NCBI GenBank assembly: GCA_014058105.1 | Contig: JACGCM010001929.1 | Location: 248,001 to 312,000 of the forward strand | Direction of reading: 5' to 3' | From: Kingdonia uniflora | Lineage: Eukaryota; Streptophyta; Magnoliopsida; Ranunculales; Circaeasteraceae | Length of the DNA: 64,000 nucleotides | Part shown: positions 45,730-56,670 of the stretch, in pieces | Layout of the letters: each line of letters begins with the position of its first letter | Numbering within the stretch: the first letter of the stretch is position 1 | Notes under the pieces: generated by a model | What the model saw: the letters and a program-made list of their open reading frames with translations, nothing else | What the model was told of the DNA's origin: nothing | Databases searched by the model: none | Made by a program: the position numbers and the translations under genes

Positions 45730-46887
45730 GCAGGTCGAATTATATTTAGCTCACTCGCGCGAAGATGATGCACTCCAATGTAATTGAGAATTTGTAGAGG
45801 AGTTGGATAGGGTGTGAGAGGCGAATGAAGATAAAAAAAACCAACATGTAAAGGTGTACTTCAAGTTTGTTAAGACAACCCAGATTGCTGTTGACCTTAC
45901 TCGTAAGATCAAGGAGAAGGATGCCAAAATTGATAGGGGGCTAAAAGAGCTTGCGGAGATAAAAGAATACACGGCAAAGCTCCAAAGTCATATTGATACG
46001 CTGACGGTAAGGAGTAGGCATGCTGAGATGGTTCAATACCGTATTCAGGCGCTAAAAAGTTCGGAGGAACAATTTTGAACTAATTTTTTAGAATAGGAGA
46101 CGTGAGCTAGAGTGACTGAAAAAAAATGATTGAAATAGATAACGAGCTGAAGATAGCTCAAGAGGATCTATCGGCTTTGGAAGCTATAGCTGAACACTTG
46201 CATACAACCTTTCCTGCCAAGGATATGGAGTTTCGGACGATGCAACAGAAGTGTGACAAGTTAAATGAGAGGGTGGCACAATGGAAGATCGAATTGGCGC
46301 AAGCCAACGCGCGTATCAGGAACACCGAGGCTGGAGAATGCTCGAGGAAGAGTAGAAATGATGCTAAGGTTTTTCTTGTCCAAGGGGATGTAGTTAGCCT
46401 ATCAACTCGAATTAGGGAGCTGGAAGGTGACGCAACTCAAATTCAAGGGCATGTACACAAAGGGAATACAAATTTAAGGGAGTGCCAACGTAAGTTGGAT
46501 GCCGCTCTTGTCAGAGAAAAAGTATTAGAAGGGGAAATCAGGGTAAAGGAGATTATGATAAAGAAGAAAGATGGTCTGTTAAAGGATACTTCAGCCGGGG
46601 AAGAGTTGAATGCTAAAATCAAGAGATTTTGTGATCAAGTGACGAACTTAAAGGTAATTAATCAGGCTGAATCAGCTAAAGCTGACAAAAAATGGAAGAG
46701 AGTCTAGCATCTGATGCTCTGATAGAAAAGGGCATGGCATATCAAAAACGATGGTATGCGAGGTTGGAGGCACGCCTCGAGAAGGTAAGATTGCACTTTT
46801 CAAAGACAGTTGTAGCTCATACATCACGCTCAAACTTGTTAGAGTCGATCGTTTCTTATTTTGTAGAAGAAGTAAAAAAGACTTGAG
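45730..46887 (+). pseudogene. Antisense coiled-coil exon of D, main
   Basis: Follows acceptor GTGTGCAG near 45733. Coiled coil from 45854 (VKTTQIAVDLTRKIKEKDAK) with RSRHAEMVQYRIQALKSSEE, a break at 46078, then 193 open codons (46126-46707: NELKIAQEDLSALEAIAEHL) and a further coil to 46886 (SYFVEEVKKT). Aligned along its length with the main exon of B. Confidence 0.68.
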
Positions 46888-47118
46888 TTAGAACGAGATA
46901 CCTTGTTCAAGAGTCTGTCTGACAAGGGATGTATTTGTGGAGTTGATATAGATCGAGGAAACTGTATGGCCTCCATGGAAACGAGTTTAGGCCTTCGCCC
47001 TATAGATCTGATAGAGCGGGGTAGGATTGCTGTAACTCGAGAACTAAAATTTAATAGACCTCCTGTTGTAGAGGAAAGCACGGCTGACATTCTAAGAGTA
47101 GAAAAGAATCCATTATAG
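46888..47118 (+). pseudogene. Antisense gene of D: C-terminus
   Basis: One frameshift after the coil: LELERDTLFKSLSDKGCICG, SLGLRPIDLIERGRIAVTRE, LKFNRPPVVEE, ending at TAG 47116-47118. The GR-IAVTRE tail is shared with B and C. Confidence 0.6.
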
Positions 47119-47139
47119 TGGTTCTGAATGCAACCTGAA

Positions 47140-47660
47140 AATAAATAGTATCTATCACAGACATAGTGAAATAGATGAAAGCTAGTATTACCTTTACATT
47201 ATCTTATGTCTGGTAGGGTCTTTGATATAAAATAAGTTTTTACATTTGTTATAATTGCTAAAATCGGTTGAGTCATTCAAATTAAGTGAATCTTGATTTA
47301 ACTGTAGTAATGTTGCAGACATATTGAAAGAGATGAAGGCTAGTATTACCTTTGCCTTATCTTATGTCGAATAGCTTCGTTGATATAAAACAAGTTTCTA
47401 CATTTTCTTTAATCGTAGAGATTTAGTAGAGTAAGCCAAACCAAGTGTTATTCTTGATTTAACTGGTATAATGTCCCAAACAAGTTGAAAGAGATAAATG
47501 CTAGTATTACCTTTGCCCTAACTTATGTTTGGTAGAGTCTTTGATATAAAAAAAGTTTATGTATTTATTTCAATCGCAGAGATAGTTGAGTCAGCTAAAC
47601 CAAGTATTATCCTAGATTAAACTGGCATGAGATCGATTGAAAGCTAGTATTATCATGCTT
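47140..47660. repeat. About 160-bp tandem array in D
   Basis: GCTAGTATTACC anchors at 47181, 47339, 47500 and (TATC) 47643: periods 158, 161 and a shortened 143 bp. Contains GCTAGTATTACCTTTGCC, also found in the array of B. Placed between convergent antisense gene and pol. Confidence 0.9.
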
Positions 47661-47821
47661 AAATCTATATAACGTAGTTGAATCTACGTAACTAGCGAGA
47701 TGTTGTAAAAAACTTGGAAGTTTCATTGAATAGTTTAGAATTTATATTGGATGGAGATGAATATCTCACTTTTGGAATTGAAAAAACAAAAGTGAGAAAC
47801 GGAAATGGAGTAGTAAGGCGC

Positions 47822-48720
47822 TTAACGGAAATATCGTTTCAGTCGCCTAGTGTTCCATGGATTTGAAATGTAGATTCCCTCTTCTGTCATGAAGTAATAT
47901 GATCTCAGGCATGAGAGACCTGTGGTGATGAATGGACGTCCCTCCCAATTATCGGCTAATTTTCCAACGTGAGGTTCTTTGTGTTGTTGAGGAATTTCTC
48001 TGAGGATAAGATCATCGATTTTGAAGGTACAGCTTCTGTCTCGGCTATTGTACGAACTGGCTAGCATATAATGATATCGACCTATGTTAGCGATGGCGCA
48101 TTTCCTAGTTTCATCGATCATATTGAGGTTACAAGCCAATTCGAACTTATTTTTTCAGTGAGTTAGCTCGTGATTTTAAATTGGATGATGGTATTCAGAA
48201 GAAATGATTGCCTCAGTGCCATAGGTAAGGAGAAATGAGGTGCATTCTGCTGACTATTGGGGAGTGGTACGATATGCCTATAGAACATGAGGTAGTTCTC
48301 AAACCCAATTCCCTTTTTTCTATGAGTGAAACATTTTTTTGAGTCTATCCACAATGGTTTTGTTGGTGATTTCGGCTTGGCCATTGCCTTGAGGATAGTA
48401 AGGATTGGATGGTGAGTAGATGATATTATGTTGGTTGATGAAGGCTACGATTTTTTCTCTAACAAATTGGGGCCCGTTATTGATATAAATTACGTGGGGA
48501 CACCCAAACTGAGTGATGATGTGTTCCCAGATAAAAGAGATGACCTCTTCTTCTCTGGCTCGACATAGTAGAACTACTTCTGCCTATTTTGTAAAATAAT
48601 TGGTAGCTACGAGTAGGTGACGGTGGTTACCTAGAGAATTAGGGAACTCGCCGACGAGATCAAGTGCCCATCTTTTGAATGGCCAGAACACCTTACTTGC
48701 ATGGAGTTCGAGCGCAGGGG
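47822..48720 (-). pseudogene. Element D integrase core and C-terminus
   Basis: WPFKRWALDLVGEF (first Asp kept), then LVATNYFTK, YINNGPQF where the second catalytic Asp is Asn (near 48480), NIIYSPSNPYYPQGNGQAEI with Glu kept, and a C-terminal LREIPQQHKE...WEGRPF to the polyprotein end near 47822. Stops and shifts at about 48155, 48385 and 48580. Confidence 0.88.
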
Positions 48721-49720
48721 CGCGTATCATGTACCCATGTCCTTGGCAGGTGTTACATCTGGGTGAGTACTCCTCTGCTTGCTTGTACATGCCGAACAAG
48801 AATAATTCTTGTGTAATAGCTTTGTTTGTTAGTGATCGACCTATGGCATGAGAGCCACAAGTTCCTTCATGTAATTCGCAGAGCATTTCATCTGCTTTTG
48901 ATTTGGAGAGGCACATGAGGTAAGTCCCCGTGACGGAAAGGCAGTATAGCATACAATTTTGATTTGTATAGCGCTTCAAGTTGTTGATCAGCTGTCGATG
49001 CTCTTTTGGATATGCTAGAAGTGGTCTGTTGCAACTGTTGTCGATACCGAGGTAGGCTAAGAAAGGCTTTCGCCAATCGTTGTCCCTCCCTTTATCGCCC
49101 CCAGTGTTGATCGTGCATTCAGAAATGCGATCAATGCTGGGGGTTAAAATGATTTCGATATGAAGATATCGTGCATCTGTACTCAAGACCCCGGCTAGAT
49201 ATGCAAAGGAAGTGGTGCGTCTGTTATCACCTCGAGGAAGATAATCGAGAGTTGTTTTTGTGAACTTTCTCAACCTATCTGTAACGTGGGCTGCGTATTC
49301 GATCATCTTTCCAATCTTCTTATATTGCTTAGAGTAATGGTGGACGATGAGTAGTGAATCTGTGTAAACTGAGAGTTCGGGGACATCGAGCTCAAGAGTG
49401 AGGTCGAGTTCATGAGTGAGAGCTTCATATTCGGTGACATTATTTAAGGCCTCAAAATCCAAGCAAATTAATTTCTCAATTCTGTCATTAGAAGGGGTAA
49501 TCAGTACGATTCTGATTCCTGAGCCTGCGGGTCTTGCTGATCCATCTGTAAGAAGTCTCCACCCTTTTGTTGTAATCCATTCACCTCATTCGCCAAATGT
49601 TTTGTTGGGTGAATCTTCAGAATTTTCTTCTGTAAGGTCAGGATCGTGCTGCTCCCACTTGGGATCTTCCACTAGAAAATCCACAAAAAAATCGGCAACG
49701 ACCTGACCCTTCTCGGAATG
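48721..49720 (-). pseudogene. Element D aRNH and integrase zinc finger
   Basis: A run of 292 codons (48584-49462) holds part of aRNH (TEYEALTHELDLTLELDV, LSVYTDSLLIVHHYSKQ), the linker INTGGDKGRDNDW, and the HHCC finger LHEGTCGSHAIGRSL...CNTCQGHG, with both Cys and both His kept. The LTDGSAR-type start lies upstream on the minus strand near 49540. Confidence 0.88.
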
Positions 49721-50290
49721 ATGTTGTTCGAACTTGATATCATGTTCTCCCAAACTGACTGACCACTATTGCACTCTTCTTGATTTTTCTTTATTGGATA
49801 AACTTTCTCAAAGTAGGTAGTTCGTCATGACTTTAACTGAATGAGCTTGGAAGTAGTTCTTGAGTTTCTGCCAAGTGCAAACAAGAGTGAGAAAAACTTT
49901 CTTAATTTTAGAGTACCTCATTTTCGCTGGAGTGAGGGTTTTATTGATGAAGTAGACTAGTTTCTTGATTTTCACTTCTAGGCGAATGAGAACCGTGCTG
50001 AGTGAAGTATCTGTGACTTCTAGGTAGATAATCAGTTCCTCATTATCTAATGGGGTACTCATTATAGGAGACCTCCCCAAATAGGTTTTGAGATTCTGAA
50101 AAGCCTCTTCCCATTCTAATGTCCATTTGACCTCTATACTTGGTTGAACTTTTCTTCGTTTGGTACAAAAGTGGAATAGTAGGAATAGCCAATGACAGCA
50201 GTCTGAAGATTTAGAAACGAAACGGTTGATAGCGGCAATCTTGCCGACAAGTTTCTGAGTGTCTTTCGTCATTTTTGGAGAAGGCATGTT
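49721..50290 (-). pseudogene. Element D RNase H (gypsy type)
   Basis: 159 open codons (49808-50287): PKMTKDTQKLVGKIAAINRF, KWTLEWEEAFQNLKTYLGRS, ELIIYLEVTDTSLSTVLI, FINKTLTPAKMRYSKIKK, YFQAHSVKVMTNYLL. A small frameshift near 50200 distorts the TPFF-like segment. Confidence 0.85.
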
Positions 50291-51087
50291 GAGGAGTGCC
50301 TGAATCTAATCTTAACCGGCCTCAATCCCTTTCATTATGATGAGGTGGCCTAAAAATTAGCCAGAATGTACCCCGAATTAGCACTTATCAGGGTTGAGAC
50401 GTACCCTGTAAGATCAAAGAATGTTGAATATGGTGTTGAGATCTGAAATGTGGTTAGCTGACTGGACTCTCTTGCATAAAAGATCACCGATATAAACCTC
50501 AATGACTTTCCCGAGATGTGCTTTGAACATCGTAGTCATCAACCGTTGATATATGGCACCCACATTTTTTAGTCTGAAGGGCATGACTTTGTAGTAATAA
50601 AGACCTCTTTCAGTGATGAAAGTCATTTTTTCTTGTTCTTCTTCCAAAAGTAAAATCTGATTGTATCCCGAAGTATCATCCATCATAAATAGGAGGTCAT
50701 GGCCTACTGTGGAATCGAGGATCTGATGAATGTTAGGATGAGGGAAACTGTCTTTTGGAGTATGTTTGTTCAGATCGGTGAAATCTATGCAAACAAGGAC
50801 TTTTTCATTCTTCTTTGGGACAGCGACAATATTGAATATCCAGTCTAGATATTTGGCTTCTCGAACGATTCTCACTTTTATCAATTTCTCGATCTCGGTG
50901 TTAACTTCATCTCGAAAGTGAGGTGATTGTCGACGCTGTTTATGTTTGACCATCGTGGCATTGATATTGATGGCCAATTTGTGACATGCCTTGGCCGGAT
51001 TGACCCCAGGCATTTCTTCGAAATACCACGCAAAAATGTCACGATTTAGTTGCAAGAATTGAATGAGAGCATCTTTTTTGTGCCGAA
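50291..51087 (-). pseudogene. Element D reverse transcriptase
   Basis: 213 open codons (50414-51055): DIFAWYFEEMPGVNPAKACH, VPKKNEKVLVCIDFTDLN, FMMDDTSGYNQILL, GLYYYKVMPFRL, then VYIGDLLCK. The catalytic YIDD reads YIGD (near 50481-50495), which should abolish activity. The thumb region follows to 50300. Confidence 0.9.
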
Positions 51088-51299
51088 CTAGCTTAGTATC
51101 GATGAAAGTACCTCTGCTAGGTCTATTAATGTTGACATATTTTGTGGGCTCCTCCGTAAAAGGTTGATCGTTGAGGTGATCAGCTTCAAGTAATTACTAT
51201 GCAATAAATCTGTCAGAGGTATCTTGGATAGCAGAGACGGTATTTTCACAAGCCCGAGAAAGCTTCTGACTACCCCAGATCTTATAGATACCATTATTG

Positions 51300-51630
51300 T
51301 GTTTGAATCGGAGTGCTTAATGATAGGTTGAGGCGATTGCTTCCATGTTGTGAATCCAACAATGACCCATAATCCCGATATAACAAGATTTGGCGTTGAT
51401 AACATAGAAGACGACGTCGATGGTGGCTGGTCCTACAGTAATAGGTAAGATGATCTGGACTACTCGTTCTTCTTTAAAACTATTGAACCTACTGATATTG
51501 GTATCGCTCTGAATAACTTGGTCGGCCAATCCCATTTGGTCGATAGTGCTCTGAAATAGAATCTCAATACCGCTTCTAGTAACGATCAACATTGTGTGCA
51601 TGACAAACTTCTTCATTTAGAGCATTATTA
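51300..51630 (-). pseudogene. Element D aspartic protease
   Basis: KKFVMHTMLIVTRSGIEILF (the DTS/DTG site reads VTRSG, so the Asp is lost), then SDTNISRFNSFKEERVVQII, VFYVINAKSCYIGIMGHCWI and MEAIASTYH, cognate to C and A. Confidence 0.8.
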
Positions 51631-51639
51631 CTAACGAAT

Positions 51640-52970
51640 CATGATATGGAAATTTGACAAGGCTAGTATCGCAATCTTCGAAGGAAATCTCAACCCGGCA
51701 ATTGCTCGACTTAGGTAGAAGCTTGGCTTCCTTATCTTGAGGTGTGAGATCATAGCATTCTGATAGTCTCCTACGCTTGGATATGTTAGAGTTGGTGATC
51801 TGGTTGATTTTGATCATGCTGCTATGGTGCATATGGTAAAAGATGCTTCTCCTTAGCTTGATCATTGACCTGAGCAACCTTAAGCTGCTTCTTATAGCTG
51901 CCGTCTTTGTATGATTCCAGGTCAACAATATATTCGAACATTCGTCTCCTTTTAAAAATATATTCGAGCAACCTCAGCAAAGCATAGCAACTGTCAGTAA
52001 AATGATGGTTTACCTTATGATGTAGGCAGTATGGTCAGTTGTGGATTGGTTCTAGTGGTTGAGAGACGCGGTAGAGCTTATCCTTCAAGAGTAGTGGAAA
52101 GATGGTGAAGATTCAAACGTTGATCTTTGGGAGTATGGGTTTGGTTGGCAAACTGCTTTTCCGAGGGTAGCCAGTATTGCCCTTGGCGCGCTTCTGATCA
52201 CCCTGATCCTCCTTTGGTTCAGTGTTTTGATATGTAGATGGACCTTTCGTGGTGAGGATGGATTTTGTAGATTTATGTTGTTCAGACATCATCCTTTCCA
52301 GGTTGACATAATTATTGACCGTGGTGATCATATCCTCCAAGGTTACAAGTTTGTTGAGGAAGAGGGTGCTCTTTGGCCTTACAGTCGAGCTGGAGCACGT
52401 TGGTGAAAGTAGTAACAACTATTTTCTAATCGATGTTATCCACTTTACGCGCGAGCTCTAAAAAATTCTTCGTAAAAGCTTCAAACTTTTCTCTGAGTGA
52501 TTGTTTGAGACTGATAAGAGAATACAAACTCTCTTCTTTATCTCTGTTGTGAGCATATGTCTTGATGAACTATTTCCACAGCTGGTCGAATGTATATATG
52601 GAGTCCTCAGGGAGAGATTGAAACCATCAGAGTGGTTCTTCCTGCAGACTTGTGGTGAATAAACGGTAGAGAATGTGGTTGAGATTGGAGTACAACCCCA
52701 ATGAATCACGGTACTGTTGAATGTGTTCCTTCGGGTCGGTACCTTTGTATTTACGAATTTTTAGAGTATGCAAACCTTTCGGTATCTTTATATCTAATAG
52801 TTATCTGGCAATCAGACTTCCTTGTAATTTTGTGATGTCATCGACAGTACCCAAATCTTGTATTTTAATTAACTCCTTAATACGCTGGTCCATATGCTTT
52901 TTTGTGACGTAATGACTTGTTGGTTGAATCGCTGGACGAGTAGGTTATGGATGTTGAGTACCGGTACCTT
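51640..52970 (-). pseudogene. Element D gag core and zinc finger
   Basis: A zinc finger C-x2-H-x4-H-x4-C (CLHHKVNHHFTDSC) at about 51985-52030, the VTLEDMITTVNNYVNLERMM stretch at 52300, and the capsid core at 52440-52720 (SLSQNHSEKSLKLL-type residues in a shifted frame). The same order occurs in C. Confidence 0.75.
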
Positions 52971-53530
52971 TACTTAAACGATCTCGTACTAGAACTCGAG
53001 GTGGAGGTCACTGTTCTTTCTCCTGACGAACAGAAATTTGGTAACCTCGGCTGGCTTCGGACTAAACTTTACCACCAAAATGAATGGAAGGCTGAGGTTC
53101 GTGCTGAATATTTTTAGAAATAGTTTTACTGGTGACTCCTCGAGGTCCCAATCTTTCCCTTACAGAAACACGGGAGGTCTTTGGAAACTGATCATGACCT
53201 CTTGTTGGAGGAACCTACTGAGAGTTTTACAGAGCCTCGATGGTAGTCTGCATTATTATCATCTGGTCTTCATATCGTTTGAGCTCTGTCAAGCGAGCTT
53301 GTCGTTCTGTGTCGAGCTCTTTCTCGCAGAGCTCTCAATCCCGAGTTAATTAAAGTTTAAGATTGGCGTGTTTCTCTATTTTGGCGTTGAGATTTGCCCT
53401 TAGTTCTATAAGTTATTCCGACTCCACTAAAACATCGAGCTGGATGCCTGTAGCCGCTCATCTGGAAGTAACCATGATTGGAAATTATAGTGAAAGAATG
53501 CCTAGGATATCGTGGAAATACAATTTTTCT
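52971..53530 (-). pseudogene. Element D gag N-terminus
   Basis: Minus-strand polar residues rich in Glu, Arg and Gln between the primer site and the capsid core, broken by stops. It resembles the MVQTRQ...RELREKESE helix of B only weakly at the protein level, although the DNA near 53270-53345 is similar. Confidence 0.5.
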
Positions 53531-53546
53531 CACAGACGGCGCCAAA
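53527..53546 (-). promoter_or_regulatory. Element D primer-binding site
   Basis: Minus strand TTTGGCGCCGTCTGTGAGAA beside the 5' LTR, one base from the form in B and C. Confidence 0.85.
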
Positions 53547-54167
53547 TGTAATGGCCTAATTCCGTAGGCTTAAAATGGTTTGGAATTCGATATCACGCCA
53601 ATGAACCTGTGATAATATTCTATTGGAAAACAAGAAATGATACATGTGGTTTTAGCGTGGAAAATCTCTGAATAGGTAAAAAAACCACGACCTCGAGTGG
53701 AGGATTTTTGTAAAAGTATCTTTATTGCTTAAGGCGGATATCTTATTGCAAGTGATCTCTAGATTTAGAAACGCTTGGACCTTGTAACTAAGAAGTTTGA
53801 ATGTTTTTGAGAATCTAGAATATGCAGTTTTCTTGGAGATTTCTCGTGTAATTTTTTGGTCCTTATCTCTTATGGAACTTCTTCCTTATATAGGCCTTCT
53901 CCGCAGTTCTTCATCATGCTGGAGCACGTTCTGCAAACAATGTGGTCATTGGCGGTTGACTGAGTAACTGATGAGTTCGTGAGAGACATGTATCTTTGAC
54001 TTGTTCAGGTCTTTCGGTTTGAGTTAGTCCAACTATTTTCACCAGTTCGTGGAGTAGGTTAAAATGTTGACTGGAAAAGTCATGTGAAAAATGCGTGAGT
54101 CTGAGATGCCAGTAGTTCGAGCTAGAAGCAGCTCGATTAGGGTCATATCGAGGGGTAGTCCCCTACA
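53547..54167 (-). repeat. Element D 5' LTR
   Basis: 621 bp, TGTAATGGCC to GTCCCCTACA. TATATAAG for the gag-pol transcript at 53885-53894 (minus). The shared block ACCACGACCTCGAGTGGAGG begins near 53684. Confidence 0.93.
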
Positions 54168-55177
54168 AGGGCATTTTCCAAACAATTTAAAATAGCTTCT
54201 CCAGAGCACTATCAAATCAACAGGATATTATAGAGCATAATACACAACAAAGGATATTTATAGCATGCCAACAACATACTTTGACCCCTACAAAATGGAT
54301 ATAGTTCGTTAGAACTCTACCGACTTAGTCCACAAAAGTACGCATATTGAAAAGGACAACTGTGCTAAATACTATAGCACAATTCTGAGAAAATAGATTA
54401 AATTGTTATAACAAGTTCACAATACAATCTTATGTAATTCTAGGTTGACAGATCACAAATCCTACAAATAGTTCGACAAAAATTATTCTCGTATTTACAA
54501 GATCAACACATAAGCATACCAATCTCATCCCAATCAGTAAGATCTCATTACATTTTCACCAAACGACCTCATTATATTTTTGAACTTCCTTTTTTCAACT
54601 TACATCCCAATATCATCTCTGATATACATGCATACCAAGTTCCACCCAGTTCAATTTGTTGGCTCAGGATAATTCTACCACAGTTTGATGTCTGGTAGCT
54701 CACACCAATAAAACATCTTTCAGTTCAGCATACCTAACTCACATTTCAACAAATTTTTGACCTCCAAAATTCTTTTTCTAATTATTTCCACTGTCTATAA
54801 AAAATTTCGATCTATTGACAGTTCGAGTTTTATTTTCATTTTTAAAGTCTACTTTATCAAATAGGGAATTTTACAAGGATGCTAAACTTGTGATTTTCAA
54901 TTCGACTTTCAAAACATAATTAGCAATAAAAATAAAAATTATTAGCTCGAATATTATGTATAGATTCTTAGAACTTTCTTACAGACTCTCAGAATTTTCT
55001 TATAGACTGATCTACAGATTACAGTACAGACTGAAACTCTTCTTCAAGAAAAAATAAGATGGCTGTAGCAGAGCCTGAAGATTAAAAATTGAAGCATGCT
55101 TCCACTATTTATCTCCCTTCTTCCTCTATAACCCCCACCACCCCCACGTGGCGGGAAAAGAAGAATAATTCTATATT
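54168..55177 (-). other. Probable intron of the antisense gene in C (right of D)
   Basis: A/T-rich, no supported frame. It begins on the minus strand with a donor-like CAGGTGTGTGG near 55190 after ORF a. Element D inserted at its left end, which separates ORF a from ORF b (39492). Confidence 0.45.
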
Positions 55178-55507
55178 TTATAGAATCCACACACCTGCAG
55201 GGTACCGGCGAGCCTTCCTCGGATGAATGCCAGCCGCTTTATCCTTACTTTTAGCAGCCTCCTCTGCCAGCAGATGCAGACCATTCATACGCCCATCCTC
55301 TAATATCACCATGTAATAAAAGCGAACCATTTGATAATAGCCGTCATCCGCCTCCTCTACCTCTTCATACGTCATGCCTTGGTAGGTAGGACACATCGGA
55401 ATTGGCGTAGAAAGGTCCAAAGACTGAGTCCCAAAGTATCGAAACTATACCTCTTACACTTTAGCCAGCACCCTAGCCACATGAGACTGTCGCCTGGTGG
55501 TCACCAT
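55178..55507 (-). pseudogene. Antisense ORF a of C
   Basis: ATG at 55507: MVTTRRQSHVARVLAKV, then TAA as codon 18 and TAG as codon 21, FRYFGTQSLDLSTPIPMCPT, YQGMTYEEVEEADDGYYQMV, RFYYMVILEDGRMNG, EEAAKSKDKAAG. Codons 24-26 (YFG) and the following block match D. Function unknown. Confidence 0.65.
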
Positions 55508-55603
55508 CCTCTCAATATAACAGATACAAAGAAGAAAAGTTACAGAAGCTATGGAGTCAAAGAATTACTTAGTGAATAACAACTGCAGCAGCCAACCACT
55601 GTT

Positions 55604-55612
55604 CTATTTATA
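55604..55612 (-). promoter_or_regulatory. TATA box of the antisense gene in C
   Basis: Minus strand TATAAATAG, about 100 bp before the ATG at 55507. Same nonamer as in B and D. Confidence 0.7.
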
Positions 55613-55828
55613 CTACAATTACCATTAAAGACGACGTTTCAAATTCATAACGTCAAAAGGAATTCCCATGCAACAATCTTGACCAAACCCATTGGTTCTA
55701 GGGAACCCTACAGCCACAACAGATATTCATAAAGAAATATAGGAAATGATCTTCGGGTATTAAGTATAGTATTAATGAGGCCTTTCAGCCAACACCACTC
55801 ACCCATAATATTTCTCATGTTCTTGGCT

Positions 55829-55841
55829 AAGAGGGGGCGGT
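55829..55841 (+). promoter_or_regulatory. Element C polypurine tract
   Basis: AAGAGGGGGCGGT directly before the 3' LTR; gives the plus orientation of C independently of the coding sequence. Confidence 0.82.
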
Positions 55842-56400
55842 TGTAGTGGCTTATTCCAGATCTCGAACTTAAGCCTTATCTTCGACCATCATATGTTTAC
55901 TCGACCTCATCAACATATGATTACATGACACACTATAGAACTGCAGAGTTTTACTTATCATTCTCGACCACTACATCAACAGCTCGAGTCAACAAGCACT
56001 CTGTCATTAATAAAGCCGTTACAAACCAGAAGGATTAGGCCGTTACACAATCAGTTCAAAGACTCATCAAATCCATATTGTAATGCGCATCATTAAGAAT
56101 AATAATGCTCGTCAAACGGTCATATTATAAGTCCTATTAATAGTACCAGAGAACTACAGGTAAGGACAGGAAATTCTACCCAGAAACTCTACACAAAACT
56201 ACTCAAAGTATTCTTTGCAATAGCTAGTAATCATCAATAATATCTTTCTTTCTAAATCCTCAAGAGAGGTCGTGGCTTTTAACCAATTCAAAGGTTTTCC
56301 ACGCTAAACCTTGCGTTAGTAGTTGCTTATTGCTTACTAACGGTTCTGATTATCATTGGTGTGAGAGACTAAGTTTGATATACGAAATTAGATTCTTGCA
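55842..56400 (+). repeat. Element C 3' LTR
   Basis: 559 bp, TGTAGTGGCT to ATTCTTGCA, diverged from 26163-26731 by scattered changes and one larger deletion near 56160. The TATA box there has decayed to TATTAATAG. Confidence 0.92.
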
Positions 56401-56670
56401 CCATCGATTTTATATAGTAATAAAAGGGTAAATTTACAGAGACCGTGCCACAAAATATGATACTTTAAAGTGTTTCTCTATTGTCATCCAAAAAATTTAC
56501 TTTGTTGTTACACTTTGGACCAATGACTTACTCATATTTGAAGAGACTTTCACAAATAAAATCCATTTTCTTCCTAATTAGATAGTAATTTATCGTTTAT
56601 TAAATTTATCCTCTAAGTCATTAATGGGGCACACATTTCATATATTAATAACCCCTCTATAGTACTACTC
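56401..56670. other. Old host DNA right of C
   Basis: A/T-rich sequence without recognised genes; would have been joined to 26162 before C inserted. Confidence 0.5.

Larger units (their letters stand above)
39765..54167 (-). mobile_element. Element D: complete Tat-type Ty3/gypsy element
   Basis: 14,403 bp between AAGGC (39760-39764) and AGGGC (54168-54172). LTRs 39765-40387 and 53547-54167 are in direct orientation and visibly diverged, roughly one base in ten. On minus: primer site, gag, protease, RT, RNase H, aRNH, integrase. On plus: the antisense gene. It sits inside element C. Stops and lost catalytic residues make it inactive. Confidence 0.95.
26163..56400 (+). mobile_element. Element C: Tat-type Ty3/gypsy element with nested D
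   Basis: LTRs in direct orientation (26163-26731, 55842-56400), a primer site, gag, protease, RT, RNase H, archaeal-type RNase H and integrase on plus, then an antisense gene on minus, a polypurine tract and the 3' LTR. Element D (39765-54167) splits the antisense gene. Without D and its target copy it is about 15.8 kb. Flanks TTATC/CCATC share three of five bases, so the target duplication is only weakly supported. The second RNase H marks the Tat lineage. Confidence 0.9.
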
